Origin: an uncultured Bacteroidota bacterium
GTDB taxonomy: Bacteria; Bacteroidota; Bacteroidia; Chitinophagales; Chitinophagaceae
Reading direction: 5' to 3'
DNA: 51,240 bases
NCBI GenBank assembly: GCA_902826165.1
Contig: CADEDV010000005.1
Coordinates: 80,381-131,620, forward strand
The notes under the pieces were generated by a model. That model saw nothing but the letters and a program-made list of their open reading frames with translations, made no database searches and was not told the origin of the DNA. This document shows positions 35,027 through 42,571 of this stretch, piece by piece. Every line of letters begins with the position of its first letter. Positions within the stretch are counted from its first letter, which is position 1. A program made the position numbers and the translations under genes.

Positions 35027-35674
35027 TTATTTTTTAGCATATACGAATTCTGCAAAACCAAGCAGATCCCAGAAAACACTACCCACTACTTTTTTATAAG
35101 TATACAGTGATTGAAAGATTCTAACCGGCAACAGAAAAATATAAGGCCAGTTGCGCCGGGTACCTGACCGTAAAACCGTACAGCCTTTTTCAGTAAGCAA
35201 ATTTTCCAGCTCAGTACTTGAATATAATCGTACATGCGTCGGGTCATCATGAAAATTGAGCGTACCATGCATGGAAGGCAGTTGTAAACTTTTCTTTCCG
35301 GGATATTCTATAAAAATAAAACCGCCTTTCCTCAATTTGGGTAACAAAGCTGTTATCACTTCATCCCCGTTGTGCAGGTGTTCAATCACATGTACCATCC
35401 ACAGCGCATCAAAATAATTGTCCGGTATAGCAGCAAATTCCAGTTGTTCCAGGTCTGTTTCATAAAAACCTTTCATCACCCTGAAATCTTCTTCGCTGTT
35501 ATGGTAGGTTTTTTCCTTATCAATGCCATAATAGTCACATAAAGGAAAAACACGGCAGGTTTTAGAAGCAGAGTGATTGCCGCTGCCCACATCCAGCAAA
35601 CGGAAAGAGGAACTGCCAAAAGACCTGTGCAGGTAACGGAATTTAAAATTTAATGACTCGATCCAGCGGCGCAT
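35027..35674 (-). CDS. SAM-dependent class I methyltransferase
   Basis: 215 residues with the SAM-binding motif RLLDVGSGN (25-33), an acidic residue after strand 2 (YYGIDKEKTY) and the post-motif region FDALWMVHVIEHLHNGDEVI typical of Methyltransf_11/23 proteins. The substrate is unknown; proteins of this look often modify small molecules, quinones or surface polysaccharides. The C-terminal 50 residues are hydrophobic and basic (IFLLPVRIFQSLYTYKK) and may contact a membrane. Divergent from the GGGP synthase gene across 125 bp. Confidence 0.82.
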   Translation of the reverse strand: MRRWIESLNFKFRYLHRSFGSSSFRLLDVGSGNHSASKTCRVFPLCDYYGIDKEKTYHNSEEDFRVMKGFYETDLEQLEFAAIPDNYFDALWMVHVIEHLHNGDEVITALLPKLRKGGFIFIEYPGKKSLQLPSMHGTLNFHDDPTHVRLYSSTELENLLTEKGCTVLRSGTRRNWPYIFLLPVRIFQSLYTYKKVVGSVFWDLLGFAEFVYAKK

Positions 35675-35707
35675 TCCCGGTTATTTTCGTAGATAATGAA
35701 GCACAAA

Positions 35708-35719
35708 GTAATTAATTAC
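35708..35719. promoter_or_regulatory. Perfect 12-bp palindrome between divergent genes
   Basis: GTAATTAATTAC is its own reverse complement, 34 bp before the methyltransferase start and 80 bp before the GGGP synthase start. On the minus strand it overlaps TTACTTTG, one base off a -7 element. Candidate operator only. Confidence 0.3.
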
Positions 35720-35799
35720 CTAAAAACGGTTTTAAGCGGCTGAAAATCCACTAATAACAGATTTTTTTTCGCATTTTTGCAAGAACCAACCGGTACCGG

Positions 35800-36555
35800 A
35801 TGAAGTCAATAATTTACCATTCCTTATCAGAGAAGAAAAAGCAGGGCAAAAAATCCTTTGCCGTACTGATCGATCCCGACAAGGTGAATAATTCGGTATT
35901 GGATGAACTGATCGATCTTTCTGTTACTGCTAAAGTAGATTACCTGCTGGTGGGCGGCAGCCTGGTTATCTCCAATCACCTGGACGAATGTGTACAGCAT
36001 ATCAAAAAGAATTGTGATATCCCGGTCATTCTTTTTCCCGGAAGCCCTTCGCAGGTGAGTAAATATGCAGATGCTTTATTATACCTCTCGCTGATATCGG
36101 GCCGCAATCCTGAATTATTGATCGGTCAGCATGTAGTCTCTGCTCCTTTTGTAAAAAAGAGCGGACTGGAGATCATGCCTACCGGTTATATTGTAGTTGA
36201 TGGCGGAGCACCCACCACTGTTTCCTATATCAGCAATGCAGCTCCCGTACCTGCTGATAAAAACGAAATTGCCATGTGTACGGCAATGGCGGGTGAAATG
36301 CTGGGCATGAAACTCATCTACATGGATGCAGGCAGTGGCGCTAAAAGAGCCATTACCGAAAGTATGATCGAAGCAGTGGCCAAACATATTGAAGTGCCAC
36401 TGATTGTTGGTGGCGGCATCATTGAACCGGAAAAAGCCTACCTGAACTGTAAAGCCGGTGCGGATGTGATCGTTGTGGGCAATGCCATAGAAAAGGATGC
36501 CTCCCTGATCAAAGAGATGAGTGATGCAATTCATTCTATCCCGGTTAAAGCGTAA
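35800..36555 (+). CDS. pcrB: Geranylgeranylglyceryl-phosphate synthase (PcrB/GGGPS family)
   Basis: TIM-barrel prenyltransferase of 251 residues that joins a polyprenyl diphosphate to sn-glycerol-1-phosphate, an ether-lipid reaction best known from archaea. Motifs seen: LIDPDK (23-28), VGGS (51-54), PGSPSQVS, YMDAGSGA (174-181), GGGI (204-207) and GNAI (227-230). Bacteroidota homologues of this type have been characterised as true GGGP synthases, but bacterial PcrB with heptaprenyl substrate is the alternative. The cognate lipid is unknown here. It ends overlapping the convergent gene by 11 bp. CATTTTTG at 35772-35779 is a one-mismatch promoter candidate. Confidence 0.88.
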   Translation: MKSIIYHSLSEKKKQGKKSFAVLIDPDKVNNSVLDELIDLSVTAKVDYLLVGGSLVISNHLDECVQHIKKNCDIPVILFPGSPSQVSKYADALLYLSLISGRNPELLIGQHVVSAPFVKKSGLEIMPTGYIVVDGGAPTTVSYISNAAPVPADKNEIAMCTAMAGEMLGMKLIYMDAGSGAKRAITESMIEAVAKHIEVPLIVGGGIIEPEKAYLNCKAGADVIVVGNAIEKDASLIKEMSDAIHSIPVKA

Positions 36556-37009
36556 GCCCGGGCGAAGATTCCGTAACACAATTATCTTCTTTTTCGACTA
36601 TGAAAGTTACTGGCTGTATGTGAAAACCTTTTACTTTTCTTCCATTTCGCTCTGCGGGAATCCATTTACCCGGATAATTTTCAACCACTGCTTTTAATCG
36701 TAGGCCGAGACCAAAGCCGGGATTGTTTGCTATACCGGCAACACTGATTTTTCCGGCTGTATCAATGATCATCCTGACCGATATTTTGTAAATACCTGCC
36801 GGTATTGAATCCATTGCCAGTGAATCAGCTTCAAAATTATTGGCCAAGTATTTCTTCCACATGTTAAGATCAACCTCCGCATCTTTTTCAACCGTGCGGC
36901 AATAAGAGATACACATTGCTCCGACAGGAACGGGCTCATTATTTTGTGCTGACAATTCCGAAATACCTGAAAAACTAATTACTAATGGTATTAAAATAAA
37001 AAATCTCAT
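36545..37009 (-). CDS. Secreted TonB-C-like protein
   Basis: 154 residues with a signal peptide (MRFFILIPLVISFSGISELSA). The C-terminal half (about 75-145) follows the TonB C-terminal pattern: a KISVRMIIDTAGKISVAGI strand pair, GLGLRLKAVVENYPGKWIPAERNGRKV, then a FHIQPVTFIV strand. There is no transmembrane anchor other than the signal peptide, so it is likely a free periplasmic domain rather than a TonB energiser. The start at 37009 is preferred over an upstream ATG because it begins the signal peptide. It is 54 bp downstream of a similar gene, probably one operon. Function unknown. Confidence 0.7.
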   Translation of the reverse strand: MRFFILIPLVISFSGISELSAQNNEPVPVGAMCISYCRTVEKDAEVDLNMWKKYLANNFEADSLAMDSIPAGIYKISVRMIIDTAGKISVAGIANNPGFGLGLRLKAVVENYPGKWIPAERNGRKVKGFHIQPVTFIVEKEDNCVTESSPGLTL

Positions 37010-37063
37010 ACTCCTGTATGAGATCATTGAAAGAGATAATTCCACAACGGGAATAAAAAAATA

Positions 37064-37642
37064 TTATTTCGAGAACGTCAGCATCTGTTTCTTGCTCACT
37101 TTCCGGGGCTTACCTGTCGCCGTTACAGCCGGGCTGAGTACCGGGGCATTCAGCGTAATCCTTTCTTTAACCTGGCTTTCTAAAAACGAATTCGAAGGAT
37201 CGGAAGAAACGCTGATCACTGACACATGTCCATCCACCCCGATCTCGTAATTCAGCAGTACCGAATAAGTACCATCCTTGATCTTTTTGGATGTCATTAC
37301 TTCGGTGCGGATATCCGTGGAGAGTTTATCCATAAAATCTTTCCAAACCGTATTGTTGTCTTTTGCTATTTCTTTCGAAGCCACCACCACATTTTCTTTG
37401 ATCCGTTCCAGTTTCACCGAATCCTCTTTGACGACTGCTTTGGCGATTGAATCCCTGGCCCTGATCTCTTCTGTCTTTTTCTGGCTGGTATCAATCTTGC
37501 TCTTCAGGTCATCGGTTTTTTTTACCACAGAGCCTGAATCATTTTTCAACCGGCCACCGTACAGGGCTTCTTTCAATGTTTGCTGTGCGTTCACAGCACC
37601 CACCATCAGCACTGCTATGAATAAAATGAAAATCTTTTTCAA
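37064..37642 (-). CDS. Secreted coiled-coil protein with TonB-C-like end
   Basis: 192 residues: signal peptide ending VNAQ (about 19), a Lys/Glu/Asp-rich predicted coiled coil (about 35-100) and a C-terminal region (about 115-190) with GTYSVLLNYEIGVDGHVSVISV, which resembles the strand pair of TonB-C domains. It looks like a distant companion of the gene that follows it. It has no transmembrane helix besides the signal. Function unknown; a periplasmic or envelope role is inferred from the signal peptide. Confidence 0.7.
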   Translation of the reverse strand: MKKIFILFIAVLMVGAVNAQQTLKEALYGGRLKNDSGSVVKKTDDLKSKIDTSQKKTEEIRARDSIAKAVVKEDSVKLERIKENVVVASKEIAKDNNTVWKDFMDKLSTDIRTEVMTSKKIKDGTYSVLLNYEIGVDGHVSVISVSSDPSNSFLESQVKERITLNAPVLSPAVTATGKPRKVSKKQMLTFSK

Positions 37643-37732
37643 GTGTTTGCGTTTTTATTGCCTGTAGTAAGTTACACCGAAAATTTGGTGCCGGAATTGA
37701 AGAAAGGCTATTTGGTTATTTCTTAACAGGGA

Positions 37733-38368
37733 TCAGAACAATCCGTATAACTGGGCATCCACTTTGCGGATGATCTCTCCGAAATCTTCTTCCCGTTCAG
37801 CAAATTTGTTCTTATCCACATCAATCACCAGTAATTGTCCTTCTTTGTAATCGCCGATCCATTTGTTATAGTATTCATTCAGGCGTTTGAGATAATCCAG
37901 GCGGATATTCTCCTCATATTCACGGCCTCTTTTCTGTATCTGTCCCACAAGTGTTGGCACCGACGCATTCAGGTAGATCAGCAGATCGGGTGGTTGCACC
38001 AGTGTTTTTAAGGTCTGGAAAAAATGAAAGTAGTTATCAAAATCCCGTTTGCTCATCAACCCCATTTCATGCAGGTTGGGCGCAAAGATGTTCGCATCTT
38101 CATAGATCGTCCTATCCTGGATAACCGTCTCGGTCCCTTTCTGAATTTCCACCAGCTGGCGCAAGCGGCTGTTCAAAAAGAATATCTGCAGGTTAAAACT
38201 CCAGCGGGGCATATCCTCATAGAAATCCATCAGGTAAGGATTATGATCCACGTCCTCAAAATTGGGAATCCACTTATAGTGTTTACTCAGCATTTCGGTC
38301 AACGTGGTTTTGCCGGCACCGATATTACCGGCTATTGCGATATGCTTTGGTTTTTTTGCTTTTGCCAT
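37733..38368 (-). CDS. Deoxynucleoside kinase
   Basis: 211 residues of the dNK/thymidine kinase-like P-loop family that phosphorylates salvaged deoxynucleosides. P-loop GNIGAGKT (14-21), the ERS-like motif QDRTIYED and the LID region QKRGREYE are present. The length is typical of bacterial deoxyadenosine/deoxyguanosine kinases. Base specificity cannot be read from the sequence. A single gene lying between two minus-strand neighbours. Confidence 0.9.
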   Translation of the reverse strand: MAKAKKPKHIAIAGNIGAGKTTLTEMLSKHYKWIPNFEDVDHNPYLMDFYEDMPRWSFNLQIFFLNSRLRQLVEIQKGTETVIQDRTIYEDANIFAPNLHEMGLMSKRDFDNYFHFFQTLKTLVQPPDLLIYLNASVPTLVGQIQKRGREYEENIRLDYLKRLNEYYNKWIGDYKEGQLLVIDVDKNKFAEREEDFGEIIRKVDAQLYGLF

Positions 38369-38435
38369 AATTGGAAAAATTCCAGAAATAAAACTCCAAG
38401 TCCCAAAATCGGGAGGGGTTCAAAGTAAAACTTCT

Positions 38436-38463
38436 TTTTGAAATATGAGATTTAAAGATTTGG
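38436..38463. repeat. A/T-rich TTTGAAA-word repeat after trpS
   Basis: Iterated words TTTTTGAAA, GAGATTTAAA, GATTTGGG. They are similar in style to 41277-41310. Probably a dispersed intergenic element; no coding. Confidence 0.3.
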
Positions 38464-38468
38464 GTTTT

Positions 38469-39473
38469 TTAGAAATAGTTCAAGCCCATTACCTCCCGTA
38501 CCAGGGTCATGGTGGCACGGGCACTCTTCCGGGCCTTATCCGCCCCTTTCTCCATCACTTCCTTCAGGTATTTCTCATCATTCCGGATGGCTTCTGCTTT
38601 TTCCCGTACCGGGGCAATAAAACGTACCATATCCTCCGCCAGTTGCTTTTTCATATCCCCGTAACGGATGCTGCAGTTATTATAATCGTCTTCAAATTTC
38701 TTCACCACATCTTCACTGCTCACCAGTTTCATCAGCAGGAAAATATTTTCAACTTCAGGAGACTTTACCGAATTCGGTTCCTGTGGTCCGGCATCCATTT
38801 TGGCTTTTTTGATCTTGTTTTGAATCAGCTCATCACTATCCGACAAATACAAGGTCGCCATTTGATTTTCACTCTTGCTCATTTTACCAGCACCATCCAA
38901 ACCGGGGACTTTCACTAACTCACTACCGTAATTGAAGGCCTGTGGCTCGGGGAACACTTCGCCATAACGGTGATTGAAACGGTTGGCAAAATTGCGGGCC
39001 ATTTCCAGGTGCTGTTCCTGGTCTTTCCCAACGGGTACGAATGTAGCCCGGTGCAGTATGATATCCGCTGTTTGCAATACAGGATAGGTCAGTAACCCGG
39101 CATTCACATTATCCGGGTGTTGCCTTACTTTATCCTTAAAAGTGACTGTTTTTTCCAGTTCACCTTTATAGGCCAGCATATTCAGGTATAAATACAACTC
39201 CGATGTCTCATAAATATGGCTTTGGCAGTAGAGGGCCACTTTGTCCGGGTCAAGGCCACAAGCGATATTCTCGGATAACACCCGCTGCACATTTAACTTC
39301 AGCTCCTTTGTATCGGGGTGAGTGGTCAGTGAATGCAGGTCGGCCACCATAAAATAGCATTCAAATTCTTCCTGCATCCTCACATAATTCTTTACGGCCC
39401 CGAAATAATTGCCGAGGTGTAAAAAACCGGTGGGGCGGATACCGCTCATTACTATATTCTTCTTATCTGCCAT
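38469..39473 (-). CDS. trpS: Tryptophanyl-tRNA synthetase
   Basis: Class Ic aminoacyl-tRNA synthetase of 334 residues that charges tRNA-Trp. The HIGH-equivalent HLGN (19-22) follows SGIRPTG, and KMSKS is at 197-201 after GLDGAGK. Length is normal. The gene is divergent from gatC across 107 bp. On the minus strand TATCTTCG (39481-39488) ends 7 nt before the ATG, suggesting a very short mRNA leader. Confidence 0.97.
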   Translation of the reverse strand: MADKKNIVMSGIRPTGFLHLGNYFGAVKNYVRMQEEFECYFMVADLHSLTTHPDTKELKLNVQRVLSENIACGLDPDKVALYCQSHIYETSELYLYLNMLAYKGELEKTVTFKDKVRQHPDNVNAGLLTYPVLQTADIILHRATFVPVGKDQEQHLEMARNFANRFNHRYGEVFPEPQAFNYGSELVKVPGLDGAGKMSKSENQMATLYLSDSDELIQNKIKKAKMDAGPQEPNSVKSPEVENIFLLMKLVSSEDVVKKFEDDYNNCSIRYGDMKKQLAEDMVRFIAPVREKAEAIRNDEKYLKEVMEKGADKARKSARATMTLVREVMGLNYF

Positions 39474-39480
39474 AGGGCGG

Positions 39481-39488
39481 CGAAGATA
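39481..39488 (-). promoter_or_regulatory. -7-like element of trpS
   Basis: TATCTTCG on the minus strand, one base from TAnnTTTG, ending 7 nt before the trpS ATG. The predicted leader is only a few nucleotides. Confidence 0.45.
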
Positions 39489-39568
39489 AGAAAATGAGGC
39501 AGGATGTACGATGCCGGAAATCCTGTTTCCGCCCCTGTAATTATGGTTTACCTCTTCGGGCTTCTGAC

Positions 39569-39576
39569 TATCTTTG
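39569..39576 (+). promoter_or_regulatory. -7 element of gatC, leaderless arrangement
   Basis: TATCTTTG matches TAnnTTTG fully and is followed by CTTT and then the gatC ATG at 39581. Transcription starting about 4 nt past the element would begin at or beside the start codon. Confidence 0.55.
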
Positions 39577-39580
39577 CTTT

Positions 39581-39871
39581 ATGGAAGTCAATGATAAACT
39601 GGTGGACAAACTGGCCCGGCTTTCGAGGTTGCAATTCAGCGAAACGGAAAAGGCTGAGATCAAGAATGACCTGCAAAGAATGATCGGTTTTGTAGAAAAA
39701 CTGAATGAGCTGGACCTGGAAGGCGTTCAGCCCCTGCTTCATATGAGCGAGGAGGTAAATGTGTTGCGGGAGGATGAAATCAAAGGATCGGTCAGCCGTA
39801 CAGAAGCATTAAAAAATGCACCAGCTCATGATGACCATTTTTTTAAAGTACCCAAAGTGATAAAAAAATAA
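39581..39871 (+). CDS. gatC: Aspartyl/glutamyl-tRNA amidotransferase subunit C
   Basis: Small subunit (96 residues) of the GatCAB complex that amidates misacylated Glu-tRNA-Gln or Asp-tRNA-Asn. The sequence has the family pattern [42 protein letters not shown] and RTEALKNAP near the end. The frame is open upstream, but the ATG at 39581 fits the family N-terminus and the promoter. gatA and gatB are not in this window. The ABC ATPase gene starts 2 nt after its stop. Confidence 0.93.
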   Translation: MEVNDKLVDKLARLSRLQFSETEKAEIKNDLQRMIGFVEKLNELDLEGVQPLLHMSEEVNVLREDEIKGSVSRTEALKNAPAHDDHFFKVPKVIKK

Positions 39872-39873
39872 CT

Positions 39874-40581
39874 ATGGCACAGGAAATCATTCACCTGGAA
39901 GGGATCAGGAAAAGCTATTTCATGGGTAAAAATGAATTAGAAGTACTGAAAGGTGTATCGCTTGATATTTTTAAGAATGAATACGTGGCCCTGATGGGAC
40001 CCTCCGGCTCGGGCAAGAGTACCCTGATGAATATACTCGGCTGCCTTGATACACCCAGCGGCGGAAGATATATCCTGAACCAGCATGATGTGAGTAAAAT
40101 GCAGGACAATGAGCTGGCCGAGATCCGCAACCGGGAGATCGGTTTTGTATTCCAGCAATTCAATTTATTACCCCGGTTAACTGCGTTAGAAAATGTGGCT
40201 TTGCCATTAGTGTATGCCGGTATGGGTAGAAAACTAAGAAATGAAAAGGCGCTGCATGTTTTGGACCTGGTAAACCTGACCGACCGCAGCCATCATAAAC
40301 CCAATGAATTGTCCGGCGGTCAATGCCAGCGGGTAGCTATTGCCCGGGCACTGGTCAATGATCCTTCGATCATCCTGGCCGATGAGCCCACCGGGAACCT
40401 TGACAGTAAGACCTCGTACGAGATCATGGATATTTTTGGCAAGATCCATAATGGTGGCAATACAGTAGTGCTGGTAACCCACGAAGAAGATATCGCCGCT
40501 CATGCCCACCGGGTAATCCGGCTGAGAGATGGTTTGATTGAAAGTGATAAGAAGAAAGAACCTACCATGGTTCATGGCTGA
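39874..40581 (+). CDS. LolD/MacB-type ABC transporter ATP-binding protein
   Basis: 235 residues: Walker A GPSGSGKS (42-49), Q-loop [12 protein letters not shown], signature LSGGQ (here followed by Cys), Walker [18 protein letters not shown] and switch His in LVTHEED. It belongs to the ATPases that pair with FtsX/MacB-type permeases in lipoprotein or macrolide export. No permease is next to it. It is translationally close to gatC (2 nt) and probably co-transcribed. Confidence 0.9.
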   Translation: MAQEIIHLEGIRKSYFMGKNELEVLKGVSLDIFKNEYVALMGPSGSGKSTLMNILGCLDTPSGGRYILNQHDVSKMQDNELAEIRNREIGFVFQQFNLLPRLTALENVALPLVYAGMGRKLRNEKALHVLDLVNLTDRSHHKPNELSGGQCQRVAIARALVNDPSIILADEPTGNLDSKTSYEIMDIFGKIHNGGNTVVLVTHEEDIAAHAHRVIRLRDGLIESDKKKEPTMVHG

Positions 40582-40636
40582 GTATAAGGCTTGCTTTCAA
40601 AAAATTTCCTGCTATAGTTCAGAACTTAATTGGGTT

Positions 40637-40644
40637 TACTTTTG
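40637..40644 (+). promoter_or_regulatory. -7 element of the adenosyltransferase gene
   Basis: TACTTTTG matches TAnnTTTG, 65 nt before the ATG at 40710. No clear -33 TTTG. Confidence 0.5.
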
Positions 40645-40709
40645 TTAGAACCGTTCATTATAAAGGTTCAGTAGTGAGCCAATACCATCATTCCTAAATA
40701 CTGCATATT

Positions 40710-41270
40710 ATGGCCATGAAGATCTATACCAAAACAGGAGATAAAGGCACCACTTCTTTGATTGGTGGCACCAAAGTTCCCAAATCACATTTGCGTATTG
40801 AAGCTTACGGAACGGTGGATGAATTAAATTCTTACATAGGTCTTTGCCGTGATCTGTTAGCCGATGAAAACTGCCGGACTGTTTTGCTGGAAGTGCAGGA
40901 TCGTTTATTTACCATTGGTTCATCACTGGCCTGTGATCCAATCAAAGAACCAAAGATGCGGATACCTGACCTGAAAGAAACGGACATTGAGTTGCTTGAA
41001 AAAGAAATGGATACAATGAATGAAGTGACCACGGAAATGAAAAGCTTTATTCTTCCCGGCGGTCATTTAGCTGTATCACAATTACATATTGCCCGCTGTG
41101 TATGCCGCCGTGCAGAACGCTGCTGTGTAAGGTTGGAATTAGAAAGTTTGGAAGTGGAACCTATCATTCTTAAATACCTGAACCGGCTGAGTGATTATCT
41201 TTTTATACTGAGCCGCTACACCAGTCACCAGCTTAAGGTGGCGGAAATTCCGTGGAAACCGAGAGTATGA
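40710..41270 (+). CDS. PduO-type cob(I)alamin adenosyltransferase
   Basis: Trimeric helical-bundle enzyme of 186 residues that makes adenosylcobalamin from cob(I)alamin and ATP. KIYTKTGDKGTTSLIGG binds ATP at the N-terminus, and RCVCRRAER and LNRLSDYLFILSRY are family signatures. A second in-frame ATG at 40716 (MKIYTK) is an equally good start. The product is the cofactor of NrdJ encoded about 7 kb away, the only B12 enzyme visible here. It is not in an operon with cobalamin biosynthesis genes. Confidence 0.93.
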   Translation: MAMKIYTKTGDKGTTSLIGGTKVPKSHLRIEAYGTVDELNSYIGLCRDLLADENCRTVLLEVQDRLFTIGSSLACDPIKEPKMRIPDLKETDIELLEKEMDTMNEVTTEMKSFILPGGHLAVSQLHIARCVCRRAERCCVRLELESLEVEPIILKYLNRLSDYLFILSRYTSHQLKVAEIPWKPRV

Positions 41271-41276
41271 TGTGAC

Positions 41277-41310
41277 AATTTGGAAATGTACTAATTTGAA
41301 AATTTAGGTT
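41277..41310. repeat. A/T-rich AATTTGAAA-word repeat
   Basis: Iterated words AATTTGGAAA, TAATTTGAAA, ATTTAGG after the adenosyltransferase gene. Similar in style to 38436-38463. No coding. Confidence 0.3.
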
Positions 41311-41350
41311 CCTACGCCCGATTTTCTTTCCCGTTGGCTTACACCTTACA

Positions 41351-42001
41351 TCAGATAATGATGCCATCTTTCATGTGCAATACCCGGTCGCTGAGTTGCG
41401 CCAGTTCTTCGTTGTGGGTTACTATCAGGAAAGTCTGATTGAATTCTTTGCGCAGGTCAAAAAATAACTGGTGCAATTCTTTTGCATTAGCAGAATCCAG
41501 GTTACCAGTGGGCTCATCTGCAAAAATGATGTCCGGCTTATTGATCAAAGCCCTTGCTACAGCCACCCGTTGTTGCTCCCCGCCCGATAACTGGTTGGGT
41601 TTATTTTCCACCCGGTGCGACAGACCCAACATTTTTAATAATCGCTCCGCCTCTGCTTTTACCTCTGTTTTTTTTCTTCCCGCCAGCCAACCGGGGATGC
41701 ACACATTTTCAATGGCGCTGAATTCCGGCAACAGGTGATGGAACTGGAATACAAAACCGATATGCTTATTCCGGAAGGCGGCCAGTTTTTTACCGGAAAG
41801 ATCATTGATAGCCGTATTATTCATGGTCACTGTACCCTTATCCGCCTTATCCAATGTTCCCAGAATATGCAGCAAGGTGCTTTTACCCGAGCCGGACGGG
41901 CCGACAATGGAAACGATCTCTCCTTTCTGTATATCAATATCCACCCCCTTCAGCACTTCCACTGTTCCGTAACGCTTATAAATATTTTTACCTGTGATCA
42001 T
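41351..42001 (-). CDS. lolD: LolD-like ABC transporter ATP-binding protein
   Basis: 216 residues: Walker A GPSGSGKS (34-41), Q-loop FVFQFHHLLPEFSA, signature LSGGEQQR, Walker [14 protein letters not shown] and switch His in IVTHNEE. Length and sequence fit LolD, the ATPase that drives release of outer-membrane lipoproteins from the inner membrane, important in a lipoprotein-rich bacterium. No LolC/E permease is adjacent. The frame extends upstream, but MITGKNIYK at 42001 is the family-like start. Confidence 0.88.
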   Translation of the reverse strand: MITGKNIYKRYGTVEVLKGVDIDIQKGEIVSIVGPSGSGKSTLLHILGTLDKADKGTVTMNNTAINDLSGKKLAAFRNKHIGFVFQFHHLLPEFSAIENVCIPGWLAGRKKTEVKAEAERLLKMLGLSHRVENKPNQLSGGEQQRVAVARALINKPDIIFADEPTGNLDSANAKELHQLFFDLRKEFNQTFLIVTHNEELAQLSDRVLHMKDGIII

Positions 42002-42119
42002 CCGGCAAGTATGAGTTTGAAAATCAAATATCCTTAAAACCATACCCACCGCAAAACCCAATAACTGATCTGGTCCTTTTTTTTAAGAAAATCTTCAAAA
42101 CCCTGTCAGCAACTAAGGA

Positions 42120-42150
42120 TTTGGAAAATTCGTTAATACACCTACATTTG
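42120..42150 (+). promoter_or_regulatory. Promoter of the DUF2795 gene
   Basis: TTTG (42120-42123), a 19-nt spacer, then TACATTTG (42143-42150): a full match to the Bacteroidota -33/-7 promoter. The best promoter in the window. The leader would be about 65 nt. Confidence 0.75.
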
Positions 42151-42218
42151 CGGAAAATTAGGGTGGTATTAACCCGGATCAACCCAGACCTTATTCAAAA
42201 TTTTTTAAACCTGAGAGC

Positions 42219-42440
42219 ATGTTTTGGACCTTAGAATTGGCTTCTTACCTTGAAGATGCACCGTGGCCGGCGACTAAAGATGAACTGATCGACTATTCTA
42301 TCCGTAGCGGCGCCCCTATTGAAGTGGTGGAGAATCTACAGGAACTGGAAGACGAAGGCGATGTGTATGAGACCATTGAAGATATCTGGCCTGATTATCC
42401 CACACAGGATGACTTTTTGTTCAATGAAGATGAATATTAA
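42219..42440 (+). CDS. DUF2795 small acidic protein
   Basis: 73 residues, strongly acidic. It contains YLEDAPWPATKDELIDYSIRSG and VVENLQELEDEGDVYETIEDIWPDYP, the DUF2795 pattern, and ends in an acidic tail. No signal peptide or membrane segment. DUF2795 proteins are widespread in Bacteroidota and their function is not established. It stands alone with its own promoter and a strong terminator downstream. Confidence 0.88.
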   Translation: MFWTLELASYLEDAPWPATKDELIDYSIRSGAPIEVVENLQELEDEGDVYETIEDIWPDYPTQDDFLFNEDEY

Positions 42441-42446
42441 CCCCTG

Positions 42447-42461
42447 TCCCCTAAAGGGGAA
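42447..42461. repeat. CCCC-TAAA-GGGG short palindrome
   Basis: CCCCTAAAGGGG with flanking GTC and AAC sequence, just after the DUF2795 stop. It looks like a common Bacteroidota intergenic repeat, though that is from memory. No poly-T follows. Confidence 0.35.
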
Positions 42462-42499
42462 CTAAGGTCACAAAGACCCTTGAAATAAATAAGCAACAT

Positions 42500-42534
42500 A
42501 AATCAAAAGCCTCCGTTATGGAGGCTTTTGATTT
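42500..42534. terminator. Strong bidirectional terminator between DUF2795 and fabI
   Basis: AAATCAAAAGCCTCC (42500-42514) and GGAGGCTTTTGATTT (42520-42534) form a perfect 15-bp stem with a 5-nt loop, with A/T on both ends. The genes converge here. Confidence 0.88.
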
Positions 42535-42571
42535 AATAATACTTCTAAGTTAACAGAAACAATAACTCCAT

